A DNA stretch of 64,000 bases from Azospirillum halopraeferens DSM 3675. Its GTDB lineage: Bacteria; Pseudomonadota; Alphaproteobacteria; Azospirillales; Azospirillaceae. Shown one piece after another: positions 27,066 to 35,212 of this stretch. Where the stretch lies: contig NZ_AUCF01000005.1 of the NCBI RefSeq assembly GCF_000429625.1, positions 1 to 64,000 on the forward strand, written 5' to 3'. The notes below the pieces were generated by a model that was not told the origin of the DNA, did no database searches, and saw nothing but the letters and a program-made list of their open reading frames with translations. The position numbers and the translations under genes were made by a program. How positions within the stretch are numbered: the stretch's first letter is position 1; every line of letters begins with the position of its first letter.

Positions 27066-27778
27066 CCGGCGAATCGCTGCTCAGCGTGCGCGGCCTGGAG
27101 GCGTGGTACGGCCGCGCCCACATCCTGGCCGGCGTCGACCTGGAGGTGCGGCCCGGCGAGGTGCTGGCCCTGATGGGCCGCAACGGTGCGGGCAAGTCCA
27201 CCACCCTGAAGGCGATCATGGGGCTGGTGGCGCAACGGCGCGGGACCATCCGCTTCGCCGGCCACGACCTGACCGGCCTGCCGACCCACCGCATCGCCCG
27301 CCTCGGCGTCGGCTATGTGCCCGAGGACCGGCGGGTCTTCACCGACCTGACGGTGCGCGAGAACCTGGAGGTGGGCCGCCAGCCGCCGCGGCCCGGCGTG
27401 CCGGCCTGGACGCCGGAGCGGCTCTGCGACCTGTTCCCCAATCTGGCCGAGTTGCGCGGGCGCCGCGGCGGCCACATGAGCGGCGGCGAGCAGCAGATGC
27501 TGACCCTGGCGCGCACGCTGATGGGCAACCCCGCCCTGCTCCTGCTGGATGAGCCGTCGGAGGGGCTGGCCCCGCGCATCGTGCAGCAGATGGCCGCCGC
27601 CGTGCGCACCCTGAAGGCGCAGGGGCTGTCGGTCCTGCTGTCCGAACAGAACCTGGCGTTCGCCGGTGCCGTCGCCGACCGCGCGGTGGTGATCGAGAAG
27701 GGATGCAGCCGCTGGACGGGGTCCATGGCGGCGCTGGCGGAGGACGAGGCGGCGCGGCGCGCCTGGCTGGCGCTGTAG
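27062..27778 (+). CDS. ABC transporter ATP-binding protein, LivF type
   Basis: The 238-residue ATPase has Walker A GRNGAGKST, GVGYVPEDRRVF, signature MSGGEQQML, Walker B LLLLDEPSEGL and the LLSEQNL switch typical of LivF (Gln in place of His). The GTG start at 27062 overlaps the LivG stop by 4 bp (GTGA). It is the last gene of the operon; a convergent small gene begins 3 bp after its stop. Confidence 0.92.
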   Translation: MTGESLLSVRGLEAWYGRAHILAGVDLEVRPGEVLALMGRNGAGKSTTLKAIMGLVAQRRGTIRFAGHDLTGLPTHRIARLGVGYVPEDRRVFTDLTVRENLEVGRQPPRPGVPAWTPERLCDLFPNLAELRGRRGGHMSGGEQQMLTLARTLMGNPALLLLDEPSEGLAPRIVQQMAAAVRTLKAQGLSVLLSEQNLAFAGAVADRAVVIEKGCSRWTGSMAALAEDEAARRAWLAL

Positions 27779-27780
27779 CT

Positions 27781-28017
27781 TCAGACCAGCATGTCGAGCA
27801 GCCGCTTGCTCATGTCGGTTCCGGCCTGCAGGACCCTGACATTGGCGGCGAAGGCGGTTTCGGCGTTGGCGATGTCGACGATGACGGCAGGGTCCAACCG
27901 GTCGGCCGCCACCTGCTCGCTCGCCGCCGCCACCGTGGCCTGCGCCTGCTGCATCCCCGCCAGGGCGGGGGCGGAAGGGCCGAGGGGACCGGCGGAACCC
28001 GGGGGACCGACGGACAT
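27781..28017 (-). CDS. Small protein with flagellar-rod C-terminal-like helix
   Basis: The 78-residue protein has a Pro/Gly/Ala-rich N-terminus and a helical C-terminal half, IANAETAFAANVRVLQAGTD then MSKRLLDMLV. This half resembles the C-terminal coiled-coil helix of flagellar rod and hook proteins (Flg_bbr_C), where A-N-x-x-V-x-Q-x-x-x-x-M is conserved. No flagellar genes are nearby. It is convergent with the Liv operon and lies 33 bp downstream of otsB on the same strand. The similarity is from inspection only. Confidence 0.55.
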   Translation of the reverse strand: MSVGPPGSAGPLGPSAPALAGMQQAQATVAAASEQVAADRLDPAVIVDIANAETAFAANVRVLQAGTDMSKRLLDMLV

Positions 28018-28050
28018 GGGGCGGACTCCGAATCGTTCACTCCCGCCAGT

Positions 28051-28911
28051 CTACGCCCCCGCGCCGGTGCCGTCCAGGTGCGCGGCCAGCCGTTCCAGAA
28101 ACAGGCGGACCTCCGCCGGGTCGTGCAGGCGCCAGGCGGCGGCGGTGGGAGCGGGCGTCTCCATCACGCGCACCCCCGCCCCGCGCCCGGGGCCGCGGTC
28201 GGCCAGCGCCCGGAAGGCATCCTCGTCGGTCTCGTCGTCGCCCAGGTAGAGCGGCAGCACGCCGTCACCGCTCAACTCCAGTGCGTCGAGCAGGGCGAGC
28301 ACGGCTCGACCCTTGTCCCACGGCAGATTGGGGCGCAGCTCGTGGATCTCCTTGCCGCCGGTCACCCGCAGGTCGGGGTGCTCGCCCGCCACCGCGCGCA
28401 CCGCCTCGGCCACCCGCGGCTTCGCGTCGGCGGCGACCCGGCGGGTGTGGATGGCGATCGCGAAACGCTTGCGCTCCACCAGCGCGCCGTCCACGTCTCC
28501 CAGCCGGCGGTTCAACGCGGCGTGCGCGCTGTCGAGGGCCGGCACGTACTCCAGCCCGATCCGGGTGCGCAGCGACGGGCCGCGGATGTCGAAGCCGTGG
28601 CTGCCGGCGTACACCAGCCCGTCCAGGTCCATCAATCGGCGCACGTCGTCCAGGTCGCGGCCGCTGACCACCGCCACCGGGCAGAGTTCGGCCAACCGGG
28701 CCACAGCCGCCCGCGTCGCCGGATCGAGGATCGCCAGGTCGGGCCGGTCGACGATGGGGGTCAGGGTGCCGTCGTAGTCGAGAAACACGGCCGGCCGGCG
28801 CCCGCCCAGGGCGGCCGTGAAGTCGGCGAAACGGTCAAGAGCGGAGGGACGGTCCGCCGGAGGAGCGGAGGGGATCGGGTCGGCCACGGGCATTGCCTTC
28901 CGTTCGGGCAT
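28051..28911 (-). CDS. otsB: Trehalose-6-phosphate phosphatase
   Basis: This HAD-superfamily phosphatase converts trehalose 6-phosphate to trehalose, an osmoprotectant. The catalytic motif DYDGTLTPI (nucleophile Asp45, acid Asp47) is near the N-terminus, VVSGR is motif II, and LYLGDDETDEDAF is motif IV with the Mg ligands. The 286-residue length is normal. An alternative ATG six codons later (28893) is possible; neither has a good Shine-Dalgarno. The partner synthase otsA is not in the window. Confidence 0.9.
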   Translation of the reverse strand: MPERKAMPVADPIPSAPPADRPSALDRFADFTAALGGRRPAVFLDYDGTLTPIVDRPDLAILDPATRAAVARLAELCPVAVVSGRDLDDVRRLMDLDGLVYAGSHGFDIRGPSLRTRIGLEYVPALDSAHAALNRRLGDVDGALVERKRFAIAIHTRRVAADAKPRVAEAVRAVAGEHPDLRVTGGKEIHELRPNLPWDKGRAVLALLDALELSGDGVLPLYLGDDETDEDAFRALADRGPGRGAGVRVMETPAPTAAAWRLHDPAEVRLFLERLAAHLDGTGAGA

Positions 28912-29003
28912 TCGTCGCCGATCAACAGGAGGGTCCCATGGCAGGTTGCGTCGTTTGCCATGTTCGGTTGCGAAATCGTGTCATTATCGCAACACCGACC
29001 CCT

Positions 29004-29031
29004 GAAAAAGCGACGGCCCCACTCGGGGGCC
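29004..29031 (-). terminator. Weak terminator-like hairpin upstream of otsB
   Basis: A stem GGCCCC/GGGGCC (29015-29031) with a 5-base loop is followed on the minus strand, after five to six bases, by TTTTT. No minus-strand gene ends here. It may insulate otsB from antisense transcription of the neighbouring sRNA region, or be chance. Confidence 0.3.
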
Positions 29032-29042
29032 GCGCTCCGCTG

Positions 29043-29070
29043 TTGCAGCGTCGACTGGATCTGTTAAATT
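29043..29070 (+). promoter_or_regulatory. Promoter candidate for the MmgR-like sRNA
   Basis: TTGCAG (29043-29048), 16 bases, then TAAATT (29065-29070). The -35 is poor and the -10 fair. The placement about 7 bases before the first conserved stem of the RNA is what makes it credible. Confidence 0.4.
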
Positions 29071-29076
29071 TTGCAG

Positions 29077-29156
29077 TGCAGCAAGCGATTGCTGCTTCGC
29101 CCTTCTTGGGCGTTTCCTCCCTAAACTCAGGCCGCTGTCCTCAGCGGCCTTTTTTC
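29077..29156 (+). ncRNA. Small regulatory RNA resembling the MmgR/ar8 (suhB) family
   Basis: Three elements lie in order. First is a stem GCAGCAA-GCGA-TTGCTGC (29078-29095). Second is a stem CGCCC-TTCTT-GGGCG (29098-29112). Third is an unpaired 10-mer TTTCCTCCCT (29113-29122), then a Rho-independent terminator GGCCGCTG/CAGCGGCC with six T (29130-29155). The 10-mer before the terminator is, as I recall, the hallmark of the alphaproteobacterial ar8 family (MmgR of Sinorhizobium, Rfam suhB/mmgR), which tunes polyhydroxybutyrate accumulation there. The CCTCCC core can pair with Shine-Dalgarno sequences. It lies between otsB (divergent) and nagA. Confidence 0.75.
29130..29155 (+). terminator. Terminator of the MmgR-like sRNA
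   Basis: A perfect 8-bp stem GGCCGCTG/CAGCGGCC with a 4-base loop is followed by TTTTTT. It separates the sRNA from nagA, which begins 163 bp further on. Confidence 0.85.
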
Positions 29157-29317
29157 TGCCAGAAACGAACGGAACGGACAATCCCTTACGAATGTAATAA
29201 TTCGTATGGTGCAATGCTTGACCGGATGCCCTTCCGCTGCCGCCGATCCCCCTTGCCCCCGACCGCGGCCGCGCGGTAGCGACGGGGGTATCGTGACCGC
29301 GGCCCGGGAGCCAGCCC

Positions 29318-30484
29318 TTGGAAGCCCTTCTGAACGCCACCGTCCACACCGGCGACTCGGTGCTGGACGGCGTCGCCGTCCTGGTGGAGCACGGGCGGAT
29401 CGCCGCCGTCGTGCCGGTGGCCGAGGTGCCGGCGCACGCCGCGCGGCGCGACCTGGGGAATGAGGCGGAGGGGGCCATTCTGGCGCCGGGCTTCATCGAC
29501 CTGCAGGTCAACGGCGGCGGCGGCATCCTCTTCAACGACCGCCCCGACGTGGCGGCCATCGCCGCCATCGCAGCGGCCCACCGCCGATTCGGCACCACCG
29601 GCCTGCTGCCCACCTTCATCACCGACGCGCGCGACAAGCGGCGGGCCGCCGTGGCGGCGGTGCGCGCGGCCATGGACGCCGGGGTGCCGGGCGTGCTCGG
29701 CATCCATCTGGAAGGGCCGCACATCGCGGTGCCGCGGCGCGGCGTGCATGACGCCCGCCACATCGTCCCGCCCGACACCGAAGACCTGGCCCTGATGACC
29801 GGACTGCCCGGCCGGTCGCTGGTGACGCTGGCGCCGGAAACGGTGCCGGATGACATCATCCGGGCGCTCGCCGCCGCCGGCGTCCGCGTCGCCGCCGGCC
29901 ATACCGATGCCACGGCGGAGCGGATGCGCTCCGCTGTCGCCGCCGGCGTGACCCTGGTCACCCACCTCTTCAACGCCATGAGCCCTCTCCAGGGGCGCGA
30001 GCCCGGCGCCGTCGGGGCGGCGCTGACGGAGGACGCGGTGCGCTGCGGCATCATCGTCGACGGCCATCACGTCCACGACGCCTGCATCCGCCTGGCGCAC
30101 CGGGCCAAGCCGCCGGGCGGGCTGTTCCTGGTCACCGACGCCATGCCGCCGGCGGGTGCGCCGCCGGACAGCGGCTTCACCCTCTACGGCGACTCGGTGA
30201 CGGTGCGCGACGGGCGCTGCGTGTCGGCCGACGGCCGCCTCGCCGGATCGGCGCTGGACATGGCGAGCGCGGTGCGCAACGCCGTGCGGCGCGTCGGCAT
30301 CCCGGCGGACGAAGCGTTGCGCATGGCCTCCACCTATCCCGCCGCCGCCCTGGGGCTGGCGGCGCCGGGCACCCCCGGGGGGCGCGGGCGCATCGCACCG
30401 GGTTTCGCGGCCGATCTCGTCCTGCTGGACGCCGACTTCCGGGCGCGCGCCACCTGGATCGCGGGAAACTGCGCCGCGTGCTGA
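29318..30484 (+). CDS. nagA: N-acetylglucosamine-6-phosphate deacetylase
   Basis: NagA removes acetate from GlcNAc-6-P, giving glucosamine-6-P in amino-sugar and peptidoglycan recycling. The 388-residue amidohydrolase-fold protein has PGFIDLQVNGGGG, the metal motif HLEGPHI near residue 130, GHTDA, THLFNAM and the catalytic-Asp segment VTDAMPPAG. The start is a TTG at 29318 with GGGAG seven bases upstream; no ATG fits. A ROK kinase at 30693 is convergent with it and likely supplies or uses related sugars. Confidence 0.92.
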   Translation: MEALLNATVHTGDSVLDGVAVLVEHGRIAAVVPVAEVPAHAARRDLGNEAEGAILAPGFIDLQVNGGGGILFNDRPDVAAIAAIAAAHRRFGTTGLLPTFITDARDKRRAAVAAVRAAMDAGVPGVLGIHLEGPHIAVPRRGVHDARHIVPPDTEDLALMTGLPGRSLVTLAPETVPDDIIRALAAAGVRVAAGHTDATAERMRSAVAAGVTLVTHLFNAMSPLQGREPGAVGAALTEDAVRCGIIVDGHHVHDACIRLAHRAKPPGGLFLVTDAMPPAGAPPDSGFTLYGDSVTVRDGRCVSADGRLAGSALDMASAVRNAVRRVGIPADEALRMASTYPAAALGLAAPGTPGGRGRIAPGFAADLVLLDADFRARATWIAGNCAAC

Positions 30485-30551
30485 AACGCGCGATTCCACC
30501 ATCCGCCGTTCTGTCGTATAGAGGCCGCTCCACACCACCGGGAGAGCTTCC

Positions 30552-30614
30552 ATGGACATCGCGCTGATGGTTCTGTTCGTCCTGTTCTTCTTCTGGCAGA
30601 CGATCACCGACTGA
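30552..30614 (+). CDS. 20-residue single-span membrane peptide
   Basis: The frame encodes MDIALMVLFVLFFFWQTITD, which is one hydrophobic helix flanked by an N-terminal and a C-terminal aspartate. A Shine-Dalgarno GGGAGAG sits six bases before the ATG, and a TATAGA -10-like box lies about 40 bp upstream (near 30515). It is 67 bp after nagA on the same strand and could be co-transcribed. It may be an accessory subunit or toxin-like small membrane protein; function unknown. Confidence 0.5.
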   Translation: MDIALMVLFVLFFFWQTITD

Positions 30615-30692
30615 TATCGGCCGCGACCGCGGCCGCGGCCCGGCCTCCCTCGTGATCGGGCGGTCCGGGCCGGGTGAACCGTTCCGGCCGTT

Positions 30693-31595
30693 TCAGGATT
30701 CCTGCGGCCACAGGCGGGCCGCCCCGCGCATGCCGCTTTCCCCGCCGAAGCGGGCCGTCACGATTCGCGTGCGCGGAGCCGGTGCCAGGGCGTAGCGACC
30801 CAGCCGGGCCGACACCGCCGCGCACAGCCCCGGCAGAGCCGACAGGCCGCCGCCCACCACCACCGCGTCGGGATCCAACAGGTTGACCACGCCGGCGAGC
30901 GCGCGGGCCAAGGCGTCCGCGTGCCGGTCCAGGGTGACCCGCGCCGCCGTATCGCCGGCGACAGCCCGCGCCGCGATGTCCGGCGCCGTCAGCCGCTGGC
31001 CGCTGAGATGGGCATGCAGCCGGGCCAGCCCGGCCCCCGACAGCACGGTTTCCACGCAGCCGATCCGGCCGCAGGCGCACACCTGCGGCGGCCCGTCGGC
31101 CGGCGTGCGCCAGGGCAGCGGCACGTGCCCCCACTCCCCGGCCAGGGCGTTGGCGCCCGGCAGGATAAGGCCGCGGACCACGATGCCACCGCCGACCCCG
31201 GTCCCCAGCACCGCGCCGAACACCACCGCCGCCCCGGCGGCGGCGCCGTCCACCGCCTCGGACAGGGCGAAGCAGTTGGCATCGTTGGCGATGCGCACCG
31301 GCCGGCCGAGCGTCGCCGCGAGATCATCGGCCAGCGGCCGGTGATCGAGCCAGGGGAGGTTCACGGCGCGCACCGTGCCCTCCGCCGGATCGACGATGCC
31401 GGGCAGACTGACCCCGACGGGCGCGCCGGTGGCGCCGGTGGCGTGCTCCAGCTCCGCCACCGCGCCGGCCAGGGCGGCCAGGGTGGATTCATAGTCGCGC
31501 GGCGTGGTGGTCCGCGTGCGTGCGCATTCGCCGCCGCCGGGGTCGAGGGCGACGGCTGCGATCTTGGTGCCGCCGAGGTCGATGCCGATCCGCAT
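30693..31595 (-). CDS. ROK-family sugar kinase, probably N-acetylglucosamine/glucosamine kinase
   Basis: The 300-residue kinase starts with the phosphate-binding motif GIDLGGTKIAAVAL. IANDANCFALSE (catalytic Asp) follows, then GTGVGGGIV, GEWGH, and the ROK zinc motif CACGRIGCVE with three cysteines. ROK members phosphorylate GlcNAc, ManNAc, fructose or glucose. The nearby nagA and anmK favour an amino-sugar substrate (NagK role), but this is inference from context. No clear Shine-Dalgarno precedes the ATG at 31595. Confidence 0.85.
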   Translation of the reverse strand: MRIGIDLGGTKIAAVALDPGGGECARTRTTTPRDYESTLAALAGAVAELEHATGATGAPVGVSLPGIVDPAEGTVRAVNLPWLDHRPLADDLAATLGRPVRIANDANCFALSEAVDGAAAGAAVVFGAVLGTGVGGGIVVRGLILPGANALAGEWGHVPLPWRTPADGPPQVCACGRIGCVETVLSGAGLARLHAHLSGQRLTAPDIAARAVAGDTAARVTLDRHADALARALAGVVNLLDPDAVVVGGGLSALPGLCAAVSARLGRYALAPAPRTRIVTARFGGESGMRGAARLWPQES

Positions 31596-31783
31596 GGGCC
31601 GATGGGAGGGTCCGGGTCGGGAGGGAGCGCAACCCTATACCGCCCGGATGGGACGGGGCCAGCCTCCCGTGGGGGGAGGTGTCCCCTTAAGAGCGCGCAC
31701 GCCGTCCCTTTGCACCGTCGCACCCGGCGGCGGCGGGACTAGAGTCAAGGGCTTAGGTACCGGTCCACTGCCACGGTTCGCCC

Positions 31784-34114
31784 ATGACCCGCCCCGCGCC
31801 GCAACCCGTCCCGCCCCCCGCCGCGCCCGAAGCCGCCCGGACGGCCCCGAACGCCGGGAGCCCGGCGCAACGGGAGGCGCTGGAGGGGCTGAAGCTCGCC
31901 CTGCTCGCCCGCAAACGCCTGCTGGTCCTCACCGATGCCGAACATACGGACTCCGAACGGCCGTGCGCGGAGCCGCGCCGGGCGGTGTTCGAACGGCTGA
32001 CCGCCGAAGTCGCCGCGGACGGCGCCCTGGTGCTGGCCGTTGCCGCCGGCACCGGCATGGATGTGGAGACGCTGGTGGCAACCGCGGGCGCCGCCGCCCT
32101 GGCCGACCGCCCCGTCCCGGCCGACTTCGACACCCTGGTGGACGAACTGGAGCGCCGCCTGGACCTGGCCGGCAGCGGCCTGCTGGCGGTGGACGACGCC
32201 CACCGCCTGGGCCCCGCCACTCTGGCCGACCTGGCCGAGCTGAGCCGCAGCGCCACCGCGCAGGGCCGCTTCCTCCAGATCCTGCTGAGCGGTCCGGCCG
32301 AGCTGGAGCGGGCACTCACCCACCCGTCCCTCGCCGCGGCCCTGCGCGACCACGGCGTGATCTACCGCCTGGCCGGGTCCGTGGCGGCGGCTGCTCCGGC
32401 GGGAACGGTGGCGGGAACGGCGGCGGGGCTCGTGGCCCCGGCACGCGCCGAGCCGCGGACCGCCCGCCCGGCCCGCACGCGAACCCCGGTCCGGCGGGCG
32501 GTGTGGCCGTGGGCAGCGGGCGTCGCCCTGGTGGCCGGCATCGGCACGGCAGCCGCGACCCTGGGTCCGGCGGCCGACCCGGCGCGCCTGGCGACGGAGG
32601 TGGGCGACGCCGCCGAACGCGCCCGCACCGCCGCCGCCGAGGCCTGGAGCGACGCGCGCGCCTTCGTCCTGAACCAGCGCGGCCGGGCGGCCGCGCCGGA
32701 TCATGCGGACCCGGTGCCTGCCGAACCGATGCACGCCGAATCCGTGCACACCCAACCGGCGCCCGCCGATTCCGCACCCGTCCTCGCCGCGGCCGCACCG
32801 GCCGAGGCGGCCCCCGCCGCACCCGCGGTGGAGGCCCCGTCGGTGGAGGCCCCGTCAGTGAAGGAACCGGAGCCGCCCGCCGCGATCCAAACGGCGCAGG
32901 CACCGCTGCCGGAGCCGGCCACGGAACCGGTCGCGGAGCCGGAACCCGCTCCGCCGCCTGCCGCCCGTACCACGCCCCCGGCCCGGCCTGATCCGCTGGC
33001 CTCCCTGCTCAATCGGCTGCCGGACGTGATCGCCTCCGTCCCGCCCGACAGCGCCGCCGATTCCCCTCCCGACACCGGATCCGATGTGGCCGGGGCACCG
33101 GTGCCGGCCGATGACCCCTTCGCGGACGGCATCGCCGCCCTCGACGGACCGGGCATGCCCATTCCCCTGATCGACCCGCCGGTCGCGGTGGCGGCCCTGC
33201 CGGCCGTCCCCGCCCCGCCCGAGGCGCCCGCTCCCGATCCGGCCGTGGCGGCGGAGGTGGCGGCCCTGCTGGACCGGGCCCGCGCCCAGATCGACGCCAA
33301 GAAGCTGACGACGCCGGAGGGCGACAACGCCTTCGAGACGGTGCTGGCGATCCGCACGTTGTCCCCCCGGGCTCCCGAGGCGGACGCCCTGACGGCAGAG
33401 ATGGTGGACATCTACCGGCGCTGGGCGGCCATGGCCCGCGATCGCGGTGACTGGCGCAACGCCCGCCTGTTCTACGAGCGCGCGCTGGTCATCGCTCCCG
33501 ACGACGGCGAACTGACGGTCCTCCTGGACGAGGCGCTGTCGCGCACCGGCGGCGCCGGGATCGCCGCCGGTCGCCCGGACGCCATGCCGGCGGTGCTGCG
33601 GGACGTGCTGTCCCGCGGGATGCCCGCCGATACCCGGCTGGCCGACGGCAAGACGCCACTGATGCTGGCCGCGGAGCACGGTCTGCTGGATGCGGCGCGC
33701 CACCTGCTGCAAAGGGGCGCCAACCCCGGCGCGCGCACCGGCAGCGGTGCCACGCCCCTGATGTACGCCGCCTATGCCGGCCACGCGGAGCTGGTGGGCC
33801 TGCTGGCGGCGTCCGGGGCCGACGTCAACGCCGCCAACGTCGACGGCAAGACCGCGCTGATGGCGGCGGCGGCGCGCGGCCACACCGGGGTGGTGCGCAC
33901 CCTGCTGGCCCGCGGGGCCAGCGTCGACCGGCCGACCCGGCACGGCTGGACGGCGCTGATGTACGCGGCCAACGCCGGGCATGGCGAAGTCGCCCGCGTG
34001 CTGGTCGCCGGCGGTGCCGATCCCCGCCACACCGATGGCCTCGGCAATTCAGCGGTCACGCTGGGCCGCGACCACGGGCACTACCGCGTTGTCGAGGCGA
34101 TGGGCATCCGCTGA
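31784..34114 (+). CDS. DamX-like membrane protein: degenerate AAA domain, TM helix, TPR-like and ankyrin repeats
   Basis: The protein has 776 residues. Residues about 30-200 resemble an ExeA/DamX-type AAA domain: Walker-B-like LLAVDDAHRL near 135 and a sensor-like ILLSGPAELE near 166 are present. The Walker A loop is missing; the expected position reads LLVLTDAEHT. A single transmembrane helix spans about 239-259 (WPWAAGVALVAGIGTAA). A Pro/Ala-rich linker runs about 300-485. A helical TPR-like segment (488-590, with DWRNARLFYERALVIAPDD) follows, then five ankyrin repeats (602-776; TPLMLAAEHG, TPLMYAAYAGH, TALMAAAARGH, TALMYAANAGH). By analogy with DamX the C-terminal part should be periplasmic. 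It lies between a ROK kinase and anmK. I know no standard name for this architecture. Confidence 0.8.
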   Translation: MTRPAPQPVPPPAAPEAARTAPNAGSPAQREALEGLKLALLARKRLLVLTDAEHTDSERPCAEPRRAVFERLTAEVAADGALVLAVAAGTGMDVETLVATAGAAALADRPVPADFDTLVDELERRLDLAGSGLLAVDDAHRLGPATLADLAELSRSATAQGRFLQILLSGPAELERALTHPSLAAALRDHGVIYRLAGSVAAAAPAGTVAGTAAGLVAPARAEPRTARPARTRTPVRRAVWPWAAGVALVAGIGTAAATLGPAADPARLATEVGDAAERARTAAAEAWSDARAFVLNQRGRAAAPDHADPVPAEPMHAESVHTQPAPADSAPVLAAAAPAEAAPAAPAVEAPSVEAPSVKEPEPPAAIQTAQAPLPEPATEPVAEPEPAPPPAARTTPPARPDPLASLLNRLPDVIASVPPDSAADSPPDTGSDVAGAPVPADDPFADGIAALDGPGMPIPLIDPPVAVAALPAVPAPPEAPAPDPAVAAEVAALLDRARAQIDAKKLTTPEGDNAFETVLAIRTLSPRAPEADALTAEMVDIYRRWAAMARDRGDWRNARLFYERALVIAPDDGELTVLLDEALSRTGGAGIAAGRPDAMPAVLRDVLSRGMPADTRLADGKTPLMLAAEHGLLDAARHLLQRGANPGARTGSGATPLMYAAYAGHAELVGLLAASGADVNAANVDGKTALMAAAARGHTGVVRTLLARGASVDRPTRHGWTALMYAANAGHGEVARVLVAGGADPRHTDGLGNSAVTLGRDHGHYRVVEAMGIR

Positions 34115-34144
34115 AAGCGGGGCGACCGGAGACCGGCGGCGCCG

Positions 34145-35212
34145 TCATCCCCCCGCGGGATGGAAGCGCCCGCCGGTCAGCGGCGTCGGCACGCCGGTGG
34201 TCGACGGCAGGCTGAGCGGCAGGCCGAGGCGGCTGCGCACGGCCAGATAGCCGAACGCCTGCGCTTCCAGCGCGTCGCCGTCCCAGCCCGCATCCTCCAC
34301 GGGCACCACGGGCGCGCCCAGGCGATCGCCCAGCATGCCCATCAGCGTGCCGTTGTGGCGGCCACCGCCGGTCACCAGCCAGCGCCGCGGGGCTTCGGGC
34401 AGCAGCGCCACGGCGCGCGCCACCGCCGCGGCGGTGAAGGCGGTCAGCGTCGCCGCCCCGTCGGCCGGCGACAGCCCCTGCACGGGCGCGGTGTCGAAGG
34501 CGTCCCGGTCCAGCGACTTGGGCGCCGGGCGGTCGAAGTAGGGGTTGTCGAGCAGGGCATCCAGCGCCGCCCCGTCGACCCGGCCGGTCGCAGCCAGAGC
34601 CCCGCCTGCGTCGAAGCGCGCGCCGCCGTGGGCCAGCATCCAGTCGTCCACCAGGGCGTTGCCCGGTCCGGTGTCGCAGGCGATGACGCTGCCGTCGCCG
34701 CCGATCCAGGTGAGGTTGCCGACACCGCCCAGGTTGAGCACGGCCAGCGGCGTTTCCAGCCCGGCGGCCAGGGCCCGATGGTAGAGCGGGGCCAGCGGCG
34801 CCCCCTCGCCGCCCGAGGAGACGTCGGCGGTGCGGAAGTCATCCACCACGGCGATGCCGGTCAGCCGGGCGAGAAGCGCGCCGTTGCCGATCTGCCAGGT
34901 CCGCCGCTCGGCCGGGGCGTGCAGGATGGTGTGGCCGTGGAAGCCGACGAGGTCGATGGCATCCGCCGTGAGCCCCGCGGCTTCCAGCAGCCGGGCCACC
35001 GCGTCGGCATGCTTCTCCGTCAGTTCCCGTTCCACCTCGACGACCGGGCCCTGCCCGCCGAGGCACGAGCGCAGGCGGCTCCGGAAGCCGTCGCCGTAGG
35101 GGATGGTGAGGAAGGTCAGGGGCTCCACCCGCTCCTCCCCGTCGGTGCGCAGGAGCGCCGCGTCGATGCCGTCCATCGACGTGCCGCTCATCAATCCGAT
35201 GACGGTCAGCAT
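34145..35212 (-). CDS. anmK: Anhydro-N-acetylmuramic acid kinase
   Basis: AnmK phosphorylates and opens 1,6-anhydro-MurNAc released from the cell wall, feeding it back into peptidoglycan precursors. The 355-residue protein opens with GLMSGTSMDGIDAALL, then GFHGHTILH, NLGGVGNLTWI, ACDTGPGNALVDDWM (catalytic region) and VTGGGRHN. The ATG at 35212 shares one base with the stop of the upstream coiled-coil gene (TGATG), so translation is coupled. A TTG one codon earlier is less likely. Confidence 0.95.
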   Translation of the reverse strand: MLTVIGLMSGTSMDGIDAALLRTDGEERVEPLTFLTIPYGDGFRSRLRSCLGGQGPVVEVERELTEKHADAVARLLEAAGLTADAIDLVGFHGHTILHAPAERRTWQIGNGALLARLTGIAVVDDFRTADVSSGGEGAPLAPLYHRALAAGLETPLAVLNLGGVGNLTWIGGDGSVIACDTGPGNALVDDWMLAHGGARFDAGGALAATGRVDGAALDALLDNPYFDRPAPKSLDRDAFDTAPVQGLSPADGAATLTAFTAAAVARAVALLPEAPRRWLVTGGGRHNGTLMGMLGDRLGAPVVPVEDAGWDGDALEAQAFGYLAVRSRLGLPLSLPSTTGVPTPLTGGRFHPAGG

